Source: a bacterium (lineage in GTDB: Bacteria; Cyanobacteriota; Sericytochromatia; S15B-MN24; VGJW01). From it: a DNA stretch of 10,577 nucleotides. How positions within the stretch are numbered: position 1 is the stretch's first letter; each line of letters opens with the position of its first letter. Made by a program: the position numbers and the translations under genes. The notes under the pieces are model-generated. The model had not been told where the DNA came from. It made no database searches and worked only from the letters and a program-made list of their open reading frames with translations. Below are positions 1 through 5,979 of this stretch, piece after piece. Location: positions 1 to 10,577 of the forward strand of contig JAJYIO010000045.1 of NCBI GenBank assembly GCA_021790035.1, written 5' to 3'.

Positions 1-1
1 C

Positions 2-811
2 AAGCTGCTGGCCGATGTCGGGCTGGTCGGCCTGCCCAACGCCGGCAAGAGCACGCTCATCTCGGCGGTGTCCGCCGCCCGGCCCAAGATCGCCGATTAC
101 CCGTTCACCACCCTCGAGCCCAACCTCGGCGTGGTCCGGTTCGGACCCGGCGAGCACCTGGTCCTGGCGGACATCCCGGGCCTCATCGAGGGTGCGCACG
201 CAGGCGCGGGCCTCGGCCACGAGTTCCTGCGGCACGTCGAGCGGACCCGTCTCCTGCTCCACGTGCTGGATCTGTCCGGCGGGTTCGAGGAGCGCGATCC
301 GATCGAGGACTGGAACCTCATCGAGACCGAGCTTTCGCGTTATTCCGAGGATCTCGCCCGCAGGGCTCGCGTGGCAGTCCTCAACAAGACCGATCTTCCC
401 GAGGCCAGGGCCCGCCTGGAGGAGGTCTCGCGGACCTTGAAGGCGCAGGGCCTCGAGGTGTTTGCCATCTCGGCGGCGACGCGGGACGGCCTCGAGCCCC
501 TGCTCGACTACCTCAGGCGGACGGTCCCCGGCCTTCCGATTCCGGAACCCGCCAGACCGACCGTCGCGCCGCAGCCTGCCGCCGAGCCGGCCCCTGCGTT
601 CACCATCCGACGCGAGAATGGCGTCTTCGTCGTCACCGGCTCCGGCCTCGACCGCCTCTTGACGGGCGTGGAGCTCGGCAATGCCCAGGCCCTTTCGCGC
701 CTGGACCGCCAGCTGACTCGGCTCGGGATCTACCAGCAACTCCGAGAGCGCGGAGTCAAGGACGGCGACGTGGTCCGCGTCGGGCCGATGGAATTCACCT
801 TCGTCGAGTAG
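2..811 (+). CDS. obg: Obg family GTPase (ribosome assembly), 5' end cut off by the window edge
   Basis: Obg is an essential GTPase that binds the 50S ribosomal subunit during assembly and is linked to the stringent response. The visible part is 269 residues in one open frame. It lacks the N-terminal glycine-rich Obg fold, which lies off the left edge. Motifs in order (numbering from the window edge) are the P-loop GLPNAGKST (10-18), switch I around TTLEPN (about 36-41), G3 DIPG (57-60), G4 NKTDL (128-132) and G5 SAA (157-159). A linker rich in Pro and Ala follows. From about residue 200 there is an OCT domain, ending in GDVVRVGPMEFTFVE. OCT is typical of the Obg of Firmicutes, Actinobacteria, Deinococcus and several deep phyla, but not of gammaproteobacteria. 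All GTP-binding residues in view look intact. The gene is followed by a proB remnant, matching the common obg-proB gene order. Confidence 0.96.
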   Translation, partial: KLLADVGLVGLPNAGKSTLISAVSAARPKIADYPFTTLEPNLGVVRFGPGEHLVLADIPGLIEGAHAGAGLGHEFLRHVERTRLLLHVLDLSGGFEERDPIEDWNLIETELSRYSEDLARRARVAVLNKTDLPEARARLEEVSRTLKAQGLEVFAISAATRDGLEPLLDYLRRTVPGLPIPEPARPTVAPQPAAEPAPAFTIRRENGVFVVTGSGLDRLLTGVELGNAQALSRLDRQLTRLGIYQQLRERGVKDGDVVRVGPMEFTFVE

Positions 812-878
812 ACGCCGGGTCGTACGTCGGGATCGAAGCCCGCTGGCCGACCGGCGGTGCGCCTGACGGGTCCGTGTC

Positions 879-1090
879 TTGTCGACTGACGTTCGCCCGG
901 TGGTGGTGGTCAAGGTCGGCACGAGCGCGATCGCGGCGGAATGGCCACCAAGATCTCGGCAGCCCGGATCGCCACGGCCAGCGGGATTCACGTGGCCCTG
1001 ATTTCCGGCCGCCGACCGCAGGCGATTCTCGACGTCATCGGCGGCGGGCGGGTCGAGGCCTCCGCCGAGCGCCGGGGACAGGTAGAATAG
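879..1090 (+). pseudogene. proB: Remnant of proB (glutamate 5-kinase) with a large internal deletion and frameshift
   Basis: Two pieces of glutamate 5-kinase, the first enzyme of proline synthesis, are visible in different frames. From a possible TTG at 879, one frame reads STDVRPVVVVKVGTSAI, the N-terminal nucleotide-binding strand of the amino acid kinase fold (VVVKVGTS is diagnostic of ProB). At about 930-938 the match jumps to another frame, reading GGMATKISAARIATASGI and then a stretch including LISGRRPQAILDVIGGG, ending at a TAG at 1088-1090. The second piece aligns by eye to the GGM(A/S)TK region near residue 210 of E. coli ProB and to its G-x-x-P-x-x-I-x-D-V segment. Roughly 195-200 codons, including most of the active site, are absent. 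No PUA domain or proA follows. Position right after obg supports proB ancestry. An assembly error could produce the same picture. The 49-codon ATG frame at 941-1090 might be translated but cannot be a kinase. Confidence 0.72.
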
Positions 1091-1109
1091 TTCAGGACCC
1101 TCGCGCGAC

Positions 1110-1117
1110 AGGAAGGA
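1110..1117 (+). promoter_or_regulatory. Strong Shine-Dalgarno site for the class V aminotransferase
   Basis: AGGAAGGA lies 7 nt before the TTG at 1125. This decides the start: no ATG or GTG near the beginning has a comparable site, and the TTG start places the conserved IPGPTPVP block eight residues in, as is usual for the family. Confidence 0.7.
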
Positions 1118-1124
1118 CGCCCCC

Positions 1125-2300
1125 TTGCAAGATCAGCGGCTGATGATCCCCGGGCCCACGCCGGTGCCCCAATCCGTCCTGCAGGCCATGGCCCGGCCGA
1201 TGATGAACCATCGGTCCAAGCCCTTCGCCGAGATCCTCGAGGACTGCACGGACGGGGCCCGATGGATGTTCCAGACCCGAAACGACGTCTTCATCCTCAC
1301 CACATCGGGGACGGGCGGTCTCGAGGCCGCGGCCGTCAACGTGCTGTCGCCCGGCGATCGGGTCCTGGCGCTCGTCGCCGGGGTCTTCGGCAAGCGCTGG
1401 GCCGATATCTGCCAGGCTTACGGGGCCGACGTCGAGCGCGTCGAGTGGCCGCTGGGACAGGCCTATGACGTCGAGCGGGTCAAGGAGGCGCTGGCCAAGG
1501 GGCCATACCTCGTCTTGCTTATGACGCACAACGAGACGTCGACGACCGTGCTCAACCCGATCGCCGAGATCGCGGCCCTCATCCGGCGCGAGCTCCCCGA
1601 CGCCCTGATCCTGGTCGACTCCGTGTCGGGACTCGGCACGGCGGATCTGCCGGTCGACGCGCTGGACCTGGACATCGTCGTGGCCGGTTCGCAAAAGGCC
1701 TTCATGCTGCCCCCCGGTCTGGCTTACCTGGCGGTCTCGCCGCGTGCGTGGGAGGCCATCGGCAAGGCCAAGGCGCCCCGGTTCTACTTCGACCTCGTCC
1801 GGGCGCGCGACTTCAAGGCCAAGGGCCAGACGCCCTGGACGCCCGCCATCTCGGTCTTCTACGCGATGCAGGAGGCGCTCCGCCATCTGCGCGCCGAGGG
1901 TCTTACCGCCATCTTCGCCCGCCACGAGCGCCTCGCGATGGGACTCCGCGCCGGAGTGCGGGCCCTGGGCCTCGAGCTCCTGGTCAAGGACGACGCGATC
2001 GCCTCGCGGGCGGTCACGGGCGTCTGGCCGCCCGCCGGCGTCGCGGCCAACGATTTTCGCAAGGTGATGCAGGATCGCTTCGGCATCGTCCTGGCCAACG
2101 GCCAGGGCCCCGTGCAGGACAAGATCTTCCGCATCGGGCATCTGGGCCACGTCGGCGAGCTGGACATCACGAGCTGCCTGTCTGCCCTCGAGATCGCACT
2201 GGTCGGTCTCGGCGCCAAGATCGAGCTCGGGACCAGCGTCGCGGCGGCCCAGACCGAGTTCATGCGAGCCGCCGCCCCGGAGCCGGTAGCCGCCCGGTAG
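1125..2300 (+). CDS. Class V aminotransferase, probable phosphoserine aminotransferase in serine synthesis
   Basis: This is a 391-residue PLP enzyme of the alanine/serine-glyoxylate aminotransferase type. It should act in the cytoplasm as a homodimer. Visible landmarks are the N-terminal IPGPTPVP (8-15), SGTGG of the phosphate-binding loop (61-65), HNETST (135-140), Asp165 in LVDSVSG (pairs with the pyridine nitrogen), the Schiff-base lysine K191 in GSQKAFM, and Arg336 in FRIGHLG (substrate carboxylate). The length is normal. It is followed after 81 nt by serA on the same strand. This pairing suggests it makes 3-phosphoserine from 3-phosphohydroxypyruvate in place of canonical SerC. From memory, cyanobacterial relatives, once called the 'soluble hydrogenase 42 kDa subunit', have been assigned that role. 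Alternatives are alanine- or serine-glyoxylate aminotransferase; sequence alone does not settle the substrate. The family call is very sure, the substrate moderately so. The start is TTG with a strong ribosome site. Confidence 0.93.
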   Translation: MQDQRLMIPGPTPVPQSVLQAMARPMMNHRSKPFAEILEDCTDGARWMFQTRNDVFILTTSGTGGLEAAAVNVLSPGDRVLALVAGVFGKRWADICQAYGADVERVEWPLGQAYDVERVKEALAKGPYLVLLMTHNETSTTVLNPIAEIAALIRRELPDALILVDSVSGLGTADLPVDALDLDIVVAGSQKAFMLPPGLAYLAVSPRAWEAIGKAKAPRFYFDLVRARDFKAKGQTPWTPAISVFYAMQEALRHLRAEGLTAIFARHERLAMGLRAGVRALGLELLVKDDAIASRAVTGVWPPAGVAANDFRKVMQDRFGIVLANGQGPVQDKIFRIGHLGHVGELDITSCLSALEIALVGLGAKIELGTSVAAAQTEFMRAAAPEPVAAR

Positions 2301-2313
2301 GGCGATTCTCGGT
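2297..2313 (+). repeat. 17-nt motif at the aminotransferase stop codon, shared with the batBC stop region
   Basis: GTAGGGCGATTCTCGGT includes the TAG stop at 2298-2300. The same 17-mer with two transitions (GTAGGACGATTTTCGGT) occurs on the minus strand at 5979-5963, where it likewise includes the TAG stop of batB-batC. The two genes are unrelated and the match is largely in non-coding sequence. Function is unknown. Confidence 0.5.
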
Positions 2314-2359
2314 TGAGTTGACACGGCGTAGAGAGCCCTGACGTCGATCCTGGCGGCGA

Positions 2360-2377
2360 GGCCCTCTCGAGGAGGCC
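2360..2377 (+). promoter_or_regulatory. Shine-Dalgarno site of serA inside a potential hairpin
   Basis: GAGGAGG at 2369-2375 lies 6 nt before the serA TTG and fixes that start. The same bases can pair upstream: GGCC (2360-2363) with GGCC (2374-2377), one bulged C, then TC (2365-2366) with GA (2372-2373), leaving a five-base loop TCGAG. The hairpin would cover most of the ribosome site. Whether it forms in vivo, or is regulatory, is inference. Confidence 0.45.
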
Positions 2378-2381
2378 CCCC

Positions 2382-4031
2382 TTGTCCGACACGACGATTG
2401 CCGCACCTCGGCTGGAAGCCAGCTCGCATACGGGCGGCTGGCGCGTGCTGGTCTGCGACCACATCGAACCCGGGGGGCTCGCGGCTCTGGCGGACGTCGC
2501 CGAGGTCGATATGCGCCCCCCGCTGGCACCCGCCGACCTCGCGGCCTGCATCGGTCCGTACGACGCGCTCATGGTTCGCTCGGCGACCAAGGTGACAGCC
2601 GAGGTTCTGGCTGCGGCGCGCAACCTCAAGATCGTCGGCCGGGCCGGCGTCGGCGTGGACAACATCGATGTCGGCGCCGCGACTCGCCACGGCGTCATCG
2701 TCGTCAACTCGCCCGAGGGCAACACCGTGGCCGCGGCGGAGCACGCCATCGGCTTGATGCTGGCTCTGGCCCGCAGGATTGCGGCCGCCGACGCCGCGAT
2801 GAAGGGCGGGGATTGGGGCCGCGAGCGCTTCGTCGGCACGGAGCTGTACCACAAGACCCTCGGCGTGCTCGGGCTGGGCAAGATCGGTCAGCGCGTGGCT
2901 GCGGTGGGGCGGGCGCTGGGCATGCGGGTCGTGGGTTCGGATCCCTTCCTCTCGCCCGAACATGCTCGCGATCTCGGCGTCGAACTCGTCGACTTCGAGG
3001 GCCTGCTCGCTCGCAGCGATTTCCTCACCATCCACGTCCCCAAGACGGCCGACACGGCGCACCTCTTCGATGCCGCGGCACTTTCCCGGATGAAGCCCGG
3101 GGCCCGGCTGATCAACGCGGCGCGGGGCGGGATCGTGGACGAGGCGGCGGTGCTGGCGGCCCTCGAGAGCGGCCAGCTCGCAGGGGCCGCGCTCGACGTG
3201 TTCGAGGCCGAGCCCTTGCCGCCTGACAATGTCCTGCGAGGCCAGGGGGGCCGCGTGGTTCTGACCCCGCACCTCGGAGCCAGCACCGAGGAGGCCCAGC
3301 TCAAGGTCGCGGTCGATGTGGCCGAGCAGATCGCCGCCGTGCTGGGCGGTCAACCGGCGCGCAGTGCGGTCAACATCCCCACGATGCGGCCCGAGGTCCT
3401 CGAACCGGTACGACCCTTCCTCGCGCTCGCCGAGACCCTCGGAACCTTCGTGGGACAGTTGCTCGACGGCCCGGTTCATCGCCTGGAGATCCTCTTTGCC
3501 GGCGGGCTGGCTGAGCGCAAGACGGATCCCCTGACCACCGCGGTTCTCAAGGGCCTGCTGAGCTGGGCGGTCGAGGGCGTCAACTACGTCAATGCCCCGC
3601 TGGTGGCCAAAGAGCGGGGGATCGAGATCTTCGAGTCCAGGACGAGCGAGCACACGGAGTTCTCTGACCTCATCACGGTCAAGGCGACCTTCAGCGATCG
3701 CGCCCGCGTCGTCGCCGGCACGGTGTTTGGCGACGGCGATCCGCGCATCGTGCGGATCGACGAGCACGCGTTCAACATGGAGCCGAGCGGCTACATCCTC
3801 ATCGCCCCGCACCAGGACACGCCGGGCGTCGTGGGCCGGGTCGGCACGCTGCTGGGCGAGGCCAACGTCAACATCTACGGCCTGCAGCTCGGCCGCGCTT
3901 TCAAGCGCGGACCGGCGGTCCTGGCGCTGAACGTGGACGAGACCATCCCGACCGAGCTCCTGGCCCGCATCGCCGCACTGCCCGGATTCTACGACGTCCG
4001 CTTCGTCAAGCTTCAGACCCGTTCCATCTAG
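2382..4031 (+). CDS. serA: D-3-phosphoglycerate dehydrogenase, long form with ASB and ACT domains
   Basis: SerA oxidises 3-phosphoglycerate to 3-phosphohydroxypyruvate with NAD+, the committed step of serine synthesis. The 549-residue protein is of the long type (usually about 525-530) with roughly 20 extra N-terminal residues. Order: substrate-binding part with GRAGVGVDNID (87-97); Rossmann fold with GLGKIG (164-169); catalytic Arg248 in NAARGG, Glu277 in DVFEAEP and His297 in TPHLGAST, matching the Arg/Glu/His set of the D-2-hydroxyacid dehydrogenase family; an allosteric substrate-binding (ASB) domain at about 335-465; and an ACT domain from about 469, with DTPGVVGRVGTLLGEANVNI. The ACT and ASB domains suggest feedback control by serine, although the effector is not shown by the sequence. 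It starts at TTG after a strong GAGGAGG and follows the class V aminotransferase, so the two are probably cotranscribed. It is convergent with batD. No defect was seen. Confidence 0.97.
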   Translation: MSDTTIAAPRLEASSHTGGWRVLVCDHIEPGGLAALADVAEVDMRPPLAPADLAACIGPYDALMVRSATKVTAEVLAAARNLKIVGRAGVGVDNIDVGAATRHGVIVVNSPEGNTVAAAEHAIGLMLALARRIAAADAAMKGGDWGRERFVGTELYHKTLGVLGLGKIGQRVAAVGRALGMRVVGSDPFLSPEHARDLGVELVDFEGLLARSDFLTIHVPKTADTAHLFDAAALSRMKPGARLINAARGGIVDEAAVLAALESGQLAGAALDVFEAEPLPPDNVLRGQGGRVVLTPHLGASTEEAQLKVAVDVAEQIAAVLGGQPARSAVNIPTMRPEVLEPVRPFLALAETLGTFVGQLLDGPVHRLEILFAGGLAERKTDPLTTAVLKGLLSWAVEGVNYVNAPLVAKERGIEIFESRTSEHTEFSDLITVKATFSDRARVVAGTVFGDGDPRIVRIDEHAFNMEPSGYILIAPHQDTPGVVGRVGTLLGEANVNIYGLQLGRAFKRGPAVLALNVDETIPTELLARIAALPGFYDVRFVKLQTRSI

Positions 4032-4207
4032 ACCTGACCTGCTTGGCCTGCGCCTGACTGGCATCTCGCGGCTTACGTCCGCAGCCGGTCATTTCGCGTA
4101 CTCTCCGAGTACGGCTCGATCGTGGCTTTGCGGGCGCGCTCGCGATCTGCTCGGCCACGCTTGGCCTCGCCACGGTCGGGTCCAGATGAAACGAGTCCAA
4201 GCGCCGC
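4032..4207. other. Convergent intergenic region between serA and batD, with two small hairpins
   Basis: These 176 nt contain no plausible gene; short frames on either strand show no recognisable protein. Two possible terminator elements are visible. One is a 5-bp stem CGGCT/AGCCG (4069-4073 with 4083-4087, 9-nt loop) followed by GTCATTT, which could weakly end serA transcription. The other is a perfect 7-bp stem CGTACTC/GAGTACG (4097-4113, 3-nt loop TCC) that reads the same from both sides but has no T-run on either side. Neither is a textbook intrinsic terminator. Confidence 0.5.
4097..4113. terminator. Possible bidirectional hairpin between convergent genes
   Basis: This is a perfect 7-bp inverted repeat CGTACTC-TCC-GAGTACG in the gap between serA (plus) and batD (minus). 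Position and symmetry fit a shared transcription end. The lack of a T-run makes intrinsic termination uncertain. It could instead be a 3' end stabiliser or mere chance. Confidence 0.3.
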
Positions 4208-5896
4208 TCACCGAGGATAGAGCGGTTCGAGGGCCGGCGCGTCGGATTTTCCGGGCTTTGACCCGCCGGACCGGTGACGGCTGAACCGCTGCCAGAGCTC
4301 GCCCCCCTGCCACGACGCTCCAGACGGTGCATAGAGGGCGCGGTCAAGTTGCTCGAGCGCCTCGGCGAGATCCCGAGGACAGCGACGAGCCAGCGCGGTG
4401 AGACTGGCGGGCGGATGATCCGGCCACTCGTGCCGCGCCCATTCCAGCAAGAGGGTCTTGGTCCGGGCCGCGTCGTGCGCCTCGCAACGGGCCTTCAGCT
4501 GCCGCTCGAGGTCTCCCCGCGACGGTTCGACCTCGCGTCGGGAAGATCCCCGGGGGATCCGGTGGCGGGCCGTCCAGGCCCAGGCCAGCAGGGTCCCGAG
4601 CCAGCCCAGGCCGTTCAGCAGGGCGATCCACGGCCAGGGACCGGAGGCCGGGCGGCCAGGCGGCGCCACCTGGGCGCTCGCCGTGGGAACCGCTGCGGAA
4701 AAGGGCACCGAGGCTGGCGGCGAGGCGCTCGTCCCCGGAGCCGGCGCGACGGTGATGGCCAGGGCGGGGATACCGGCGGTCTCGGGGCGATCGGTCACGG
4801 TGTTCCACCAGGGCACCTCGACCGCCGGCAGGGTGATCCGGCCTGCACGGGTCGGGATCATGGCCACCGTCTCCCGGCGCACGCCCGTGATGCCCTGGCG
4901 ATCCTTCTCGTCCTCGAGGCGCGGTTGATCCGGGTACTGCTTCATTCCGGGGATCGGAGCGTCGAGACCGGGAAGCTGGGCCGCCGTGAGGCCGCCGGCG
5001 GTCAAGGTGAGCGTCCGCGTGATCGGCTGACCGACCGTGAAGGTGGAGGGCGACTGCGACCACGTCTGGACCAGGCGCAGGCTCCGGGCCGGTAACCAGT
5101 CGCCGCCCTGGAATCCCGGGGGCTGGGGCCTCACGTCGAGCGTCACGGCCGGCGAGCGCACGCGCAGGTAATGGGAGCTCGAATTGAAAGGATCAAGCCC
5201 GAAGAAGCCGCCGGCCCCTTCGACCACGTCCCCGTCGAACTCGACGGGCGGTATGACCAGCTTGCCGCTCCGCTGCGGATAGAGGGCATAGTCCCGCTCG
5301 ACCACGTCGTAGCGAATGCCGTCGCGCGTCGTCTCGTATTCCAGGTCCTTGCCCAGGTCCTCGACGATGGCGGCTCCCGAGGCCGGACTCGGATCCGAGA
5401 GGGTCGCCCCGCTGCCCAGATCGACGGCGTGGTAAAGGCGCACCGTATAGTGCACCTGCGCCTGGACGTAGGGGTCAGGGGGATCCGCCTGGACGTCCAG
5501 GAACAGGCCCTTTGGTTGCCCGGAAGAAGACCGGGCCGTGGTCGTGACGGTCAACGCGATCGGAGCGCTCCTCTCGCTGCCGACCGGGATCGCAGGAATC
5601 ACGAGGCGTCCGGCATGCCTGGCCATGAGGCTGATCTGCCACTGGACCTGCTGGCTCGTGGCCCCGTTGATATCCTGGAACGTGCTGCTCTTGCTCTGGT
5701 TCAGCACGTCGAAGTCCTTCTTGAGGCCCGACAGGTCCGGGGAACCGTCCGCACCGTCACTTTGAAGAGTCAACGTGAACGACTGGTTTTCCGGCACCGG
5801 ATTTTGATCGACATAGGCCTGCAGCGCCGCGAGCGCCGGTTTCGGAGCCAGGGTGCAGAGCATCCCCGCCACCAGGATCATCGACCTCTTTCTCAC
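4208..5896 (-). CDS. batD: BatD, Bat aerotolerance operon periplasmic/membrane protein
   Basis: This 562-residue exported protein has a cleavable signal peptide (1-23, MRKRS then a hydrophobic run ending in PALA). Next comes a long extracytoplasmic part of BatD type made of beta-rich repeats. Examples are the first unit, beginning QAYVDQNPVPENQSF and ending in a GRLVIPAIPVGS-like strand (about 97-108), and later units with GKLVIPPVEFDG (211-222) and GRITLPAVEVPWW (352-364). A Pro/Ala/Ser-rich stretch (about 384-418) leads to one membrane helix (about 421-443) and a charged cytoplasmic tail of some 115 residues. The start is GTG, with GAGGGAG a few bases upstream. Bat proteins were named for aerotolerance in Bacteroides; the role of BatD is unproven, but it is thought to support the VWA proteins BatA and BatB at the inner membrane. 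It is the last gene of the operon and lies 79 nt after batB-batC, unlike the overlapping genes upstream, which may mean separate control. Confidence 0.92.
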   Translation of the reverse strand: MRKRSMILVAGMLCTLAPKPALAALQAYVDQNPVPENQSFTLTLQSDGADGSPDLSGLKKDFDVLNQSKSSTFQDINGATSQQVQWQISLMARHAGRLVIPAIPVGSERSAPIALTVTTTARSSSGQPKGLFLDVQADPPDPYVQAQVHYTVRLYHAVDLGSGATLSDPSPASGAAIVEDLGKDLEYETTRDGIRYDVVERDYALYPQRSGKLVIPPVEFDGDVVEGAGGFFGLDPFNSSSHYLRVRSPAVTLDVRPQPPGFQGGDWLPARSLRLVQTWSQSPSTFTVGQPITRTLTLTAGGLTAAQLPGLDAPIPGMKQYPDQPRLEDEKDRQGITGVRRETVAMIPTRAGRITLPAVEVPWWNTVTDRPETAGIPALAITVAPAPGTSASPPASVPFSAAVPTASAQVAPPGRPASGPWPWIALLNGLGWLGTLLAWAWTARHRIPRGSSRREVEPSRGDLERQLKARCEAHDAARTKTLLLEWARHEWPDHPPASLTALARRCPRDLAEALEQLDRALYAPSGASWQGGELWQRFSRHRSGGSKPGKSDAPALEPLYPR

Positions 5897-5923
5897 CGTG
5901 CTCCCTCGCCTCGATCTGGGCCG

Positions 5924-5970
5924 TTTTCGGTCAGGAGGGATCCTCTTGGCCCCCTCGATCCGACCGAAAA
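5924..5970. repeat. Inverted repeat between batB-batC and batD
   Basis: TTTTCGGTC (5924-5932) and GACCGAAAA (5962-5970) are a perfect 9-bp inverted pair with a 29-nt spacer. Inside the spacer GAGGG (5935-5939) can pair with CCCTC (5952-5956), giving a two-part hairpin. Its T and A tracts are placed opposite to a Rho-independent terminator (T-run first, A-run last on both strands), so termination is unlikely. Position in the only real gap of the bat gene row suggests an mRNA processing or stabilising element, or a protein-binding operator. Confidence 0.55.
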
Positions 5971-5979
5971 TCGTCCTAC
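5963..5979 (-). repeat. Second copy of the 17-nt stop-codon motif, at the end of batB-batC
   Basis: Read on the minus strand it is GTAGGACGATTTTCGGT, containing the batB-batC stop TAG (5978-5976). It differs from the copy at 2297-2313 by two transitions. Its TTTTCGGT part is also one arm of the inverted repeat before batD, so a third TTTTCGGTC core lies at 5924-5932 on the plus strand. Confidence 0.5.

Noticed and set aside
874..1143. An 89-codon plus-strand frame in the gap between obg and the aminotransferase
   Set aside because: Its translation is Arg/Ser/Gly-rich and unrelated to any family. The same DNA gives ProB-like sequence in the other two frames, so this one is the shadow.
2318..2323. 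TTGACA in the gap before serA as a -35 box
   Set aside because: No -10-like hexamer is found 16-18 nt downstream (the site reads about ACGTCG). A single hexamer match in a short gap is weak evidence for a promoter.
1092..4064. A 990-codon open frame on the minus strand across the aminotransferase and serA
   Set aside because: It is exactly antisense to two clear enzymes with conserved motifs. Its translation is Arg/Gly/Asp/His-rich without any fold or motif. Long antisense frames are expected in GC-rich genes with strong third-position bias.
4006..4347. Minus-strand frames of 113 and 74 codons around the serA-batD junction
   Set aside because: They overlap the ends of two real genes and lack a ribosome site, motifs or a coherent composition.
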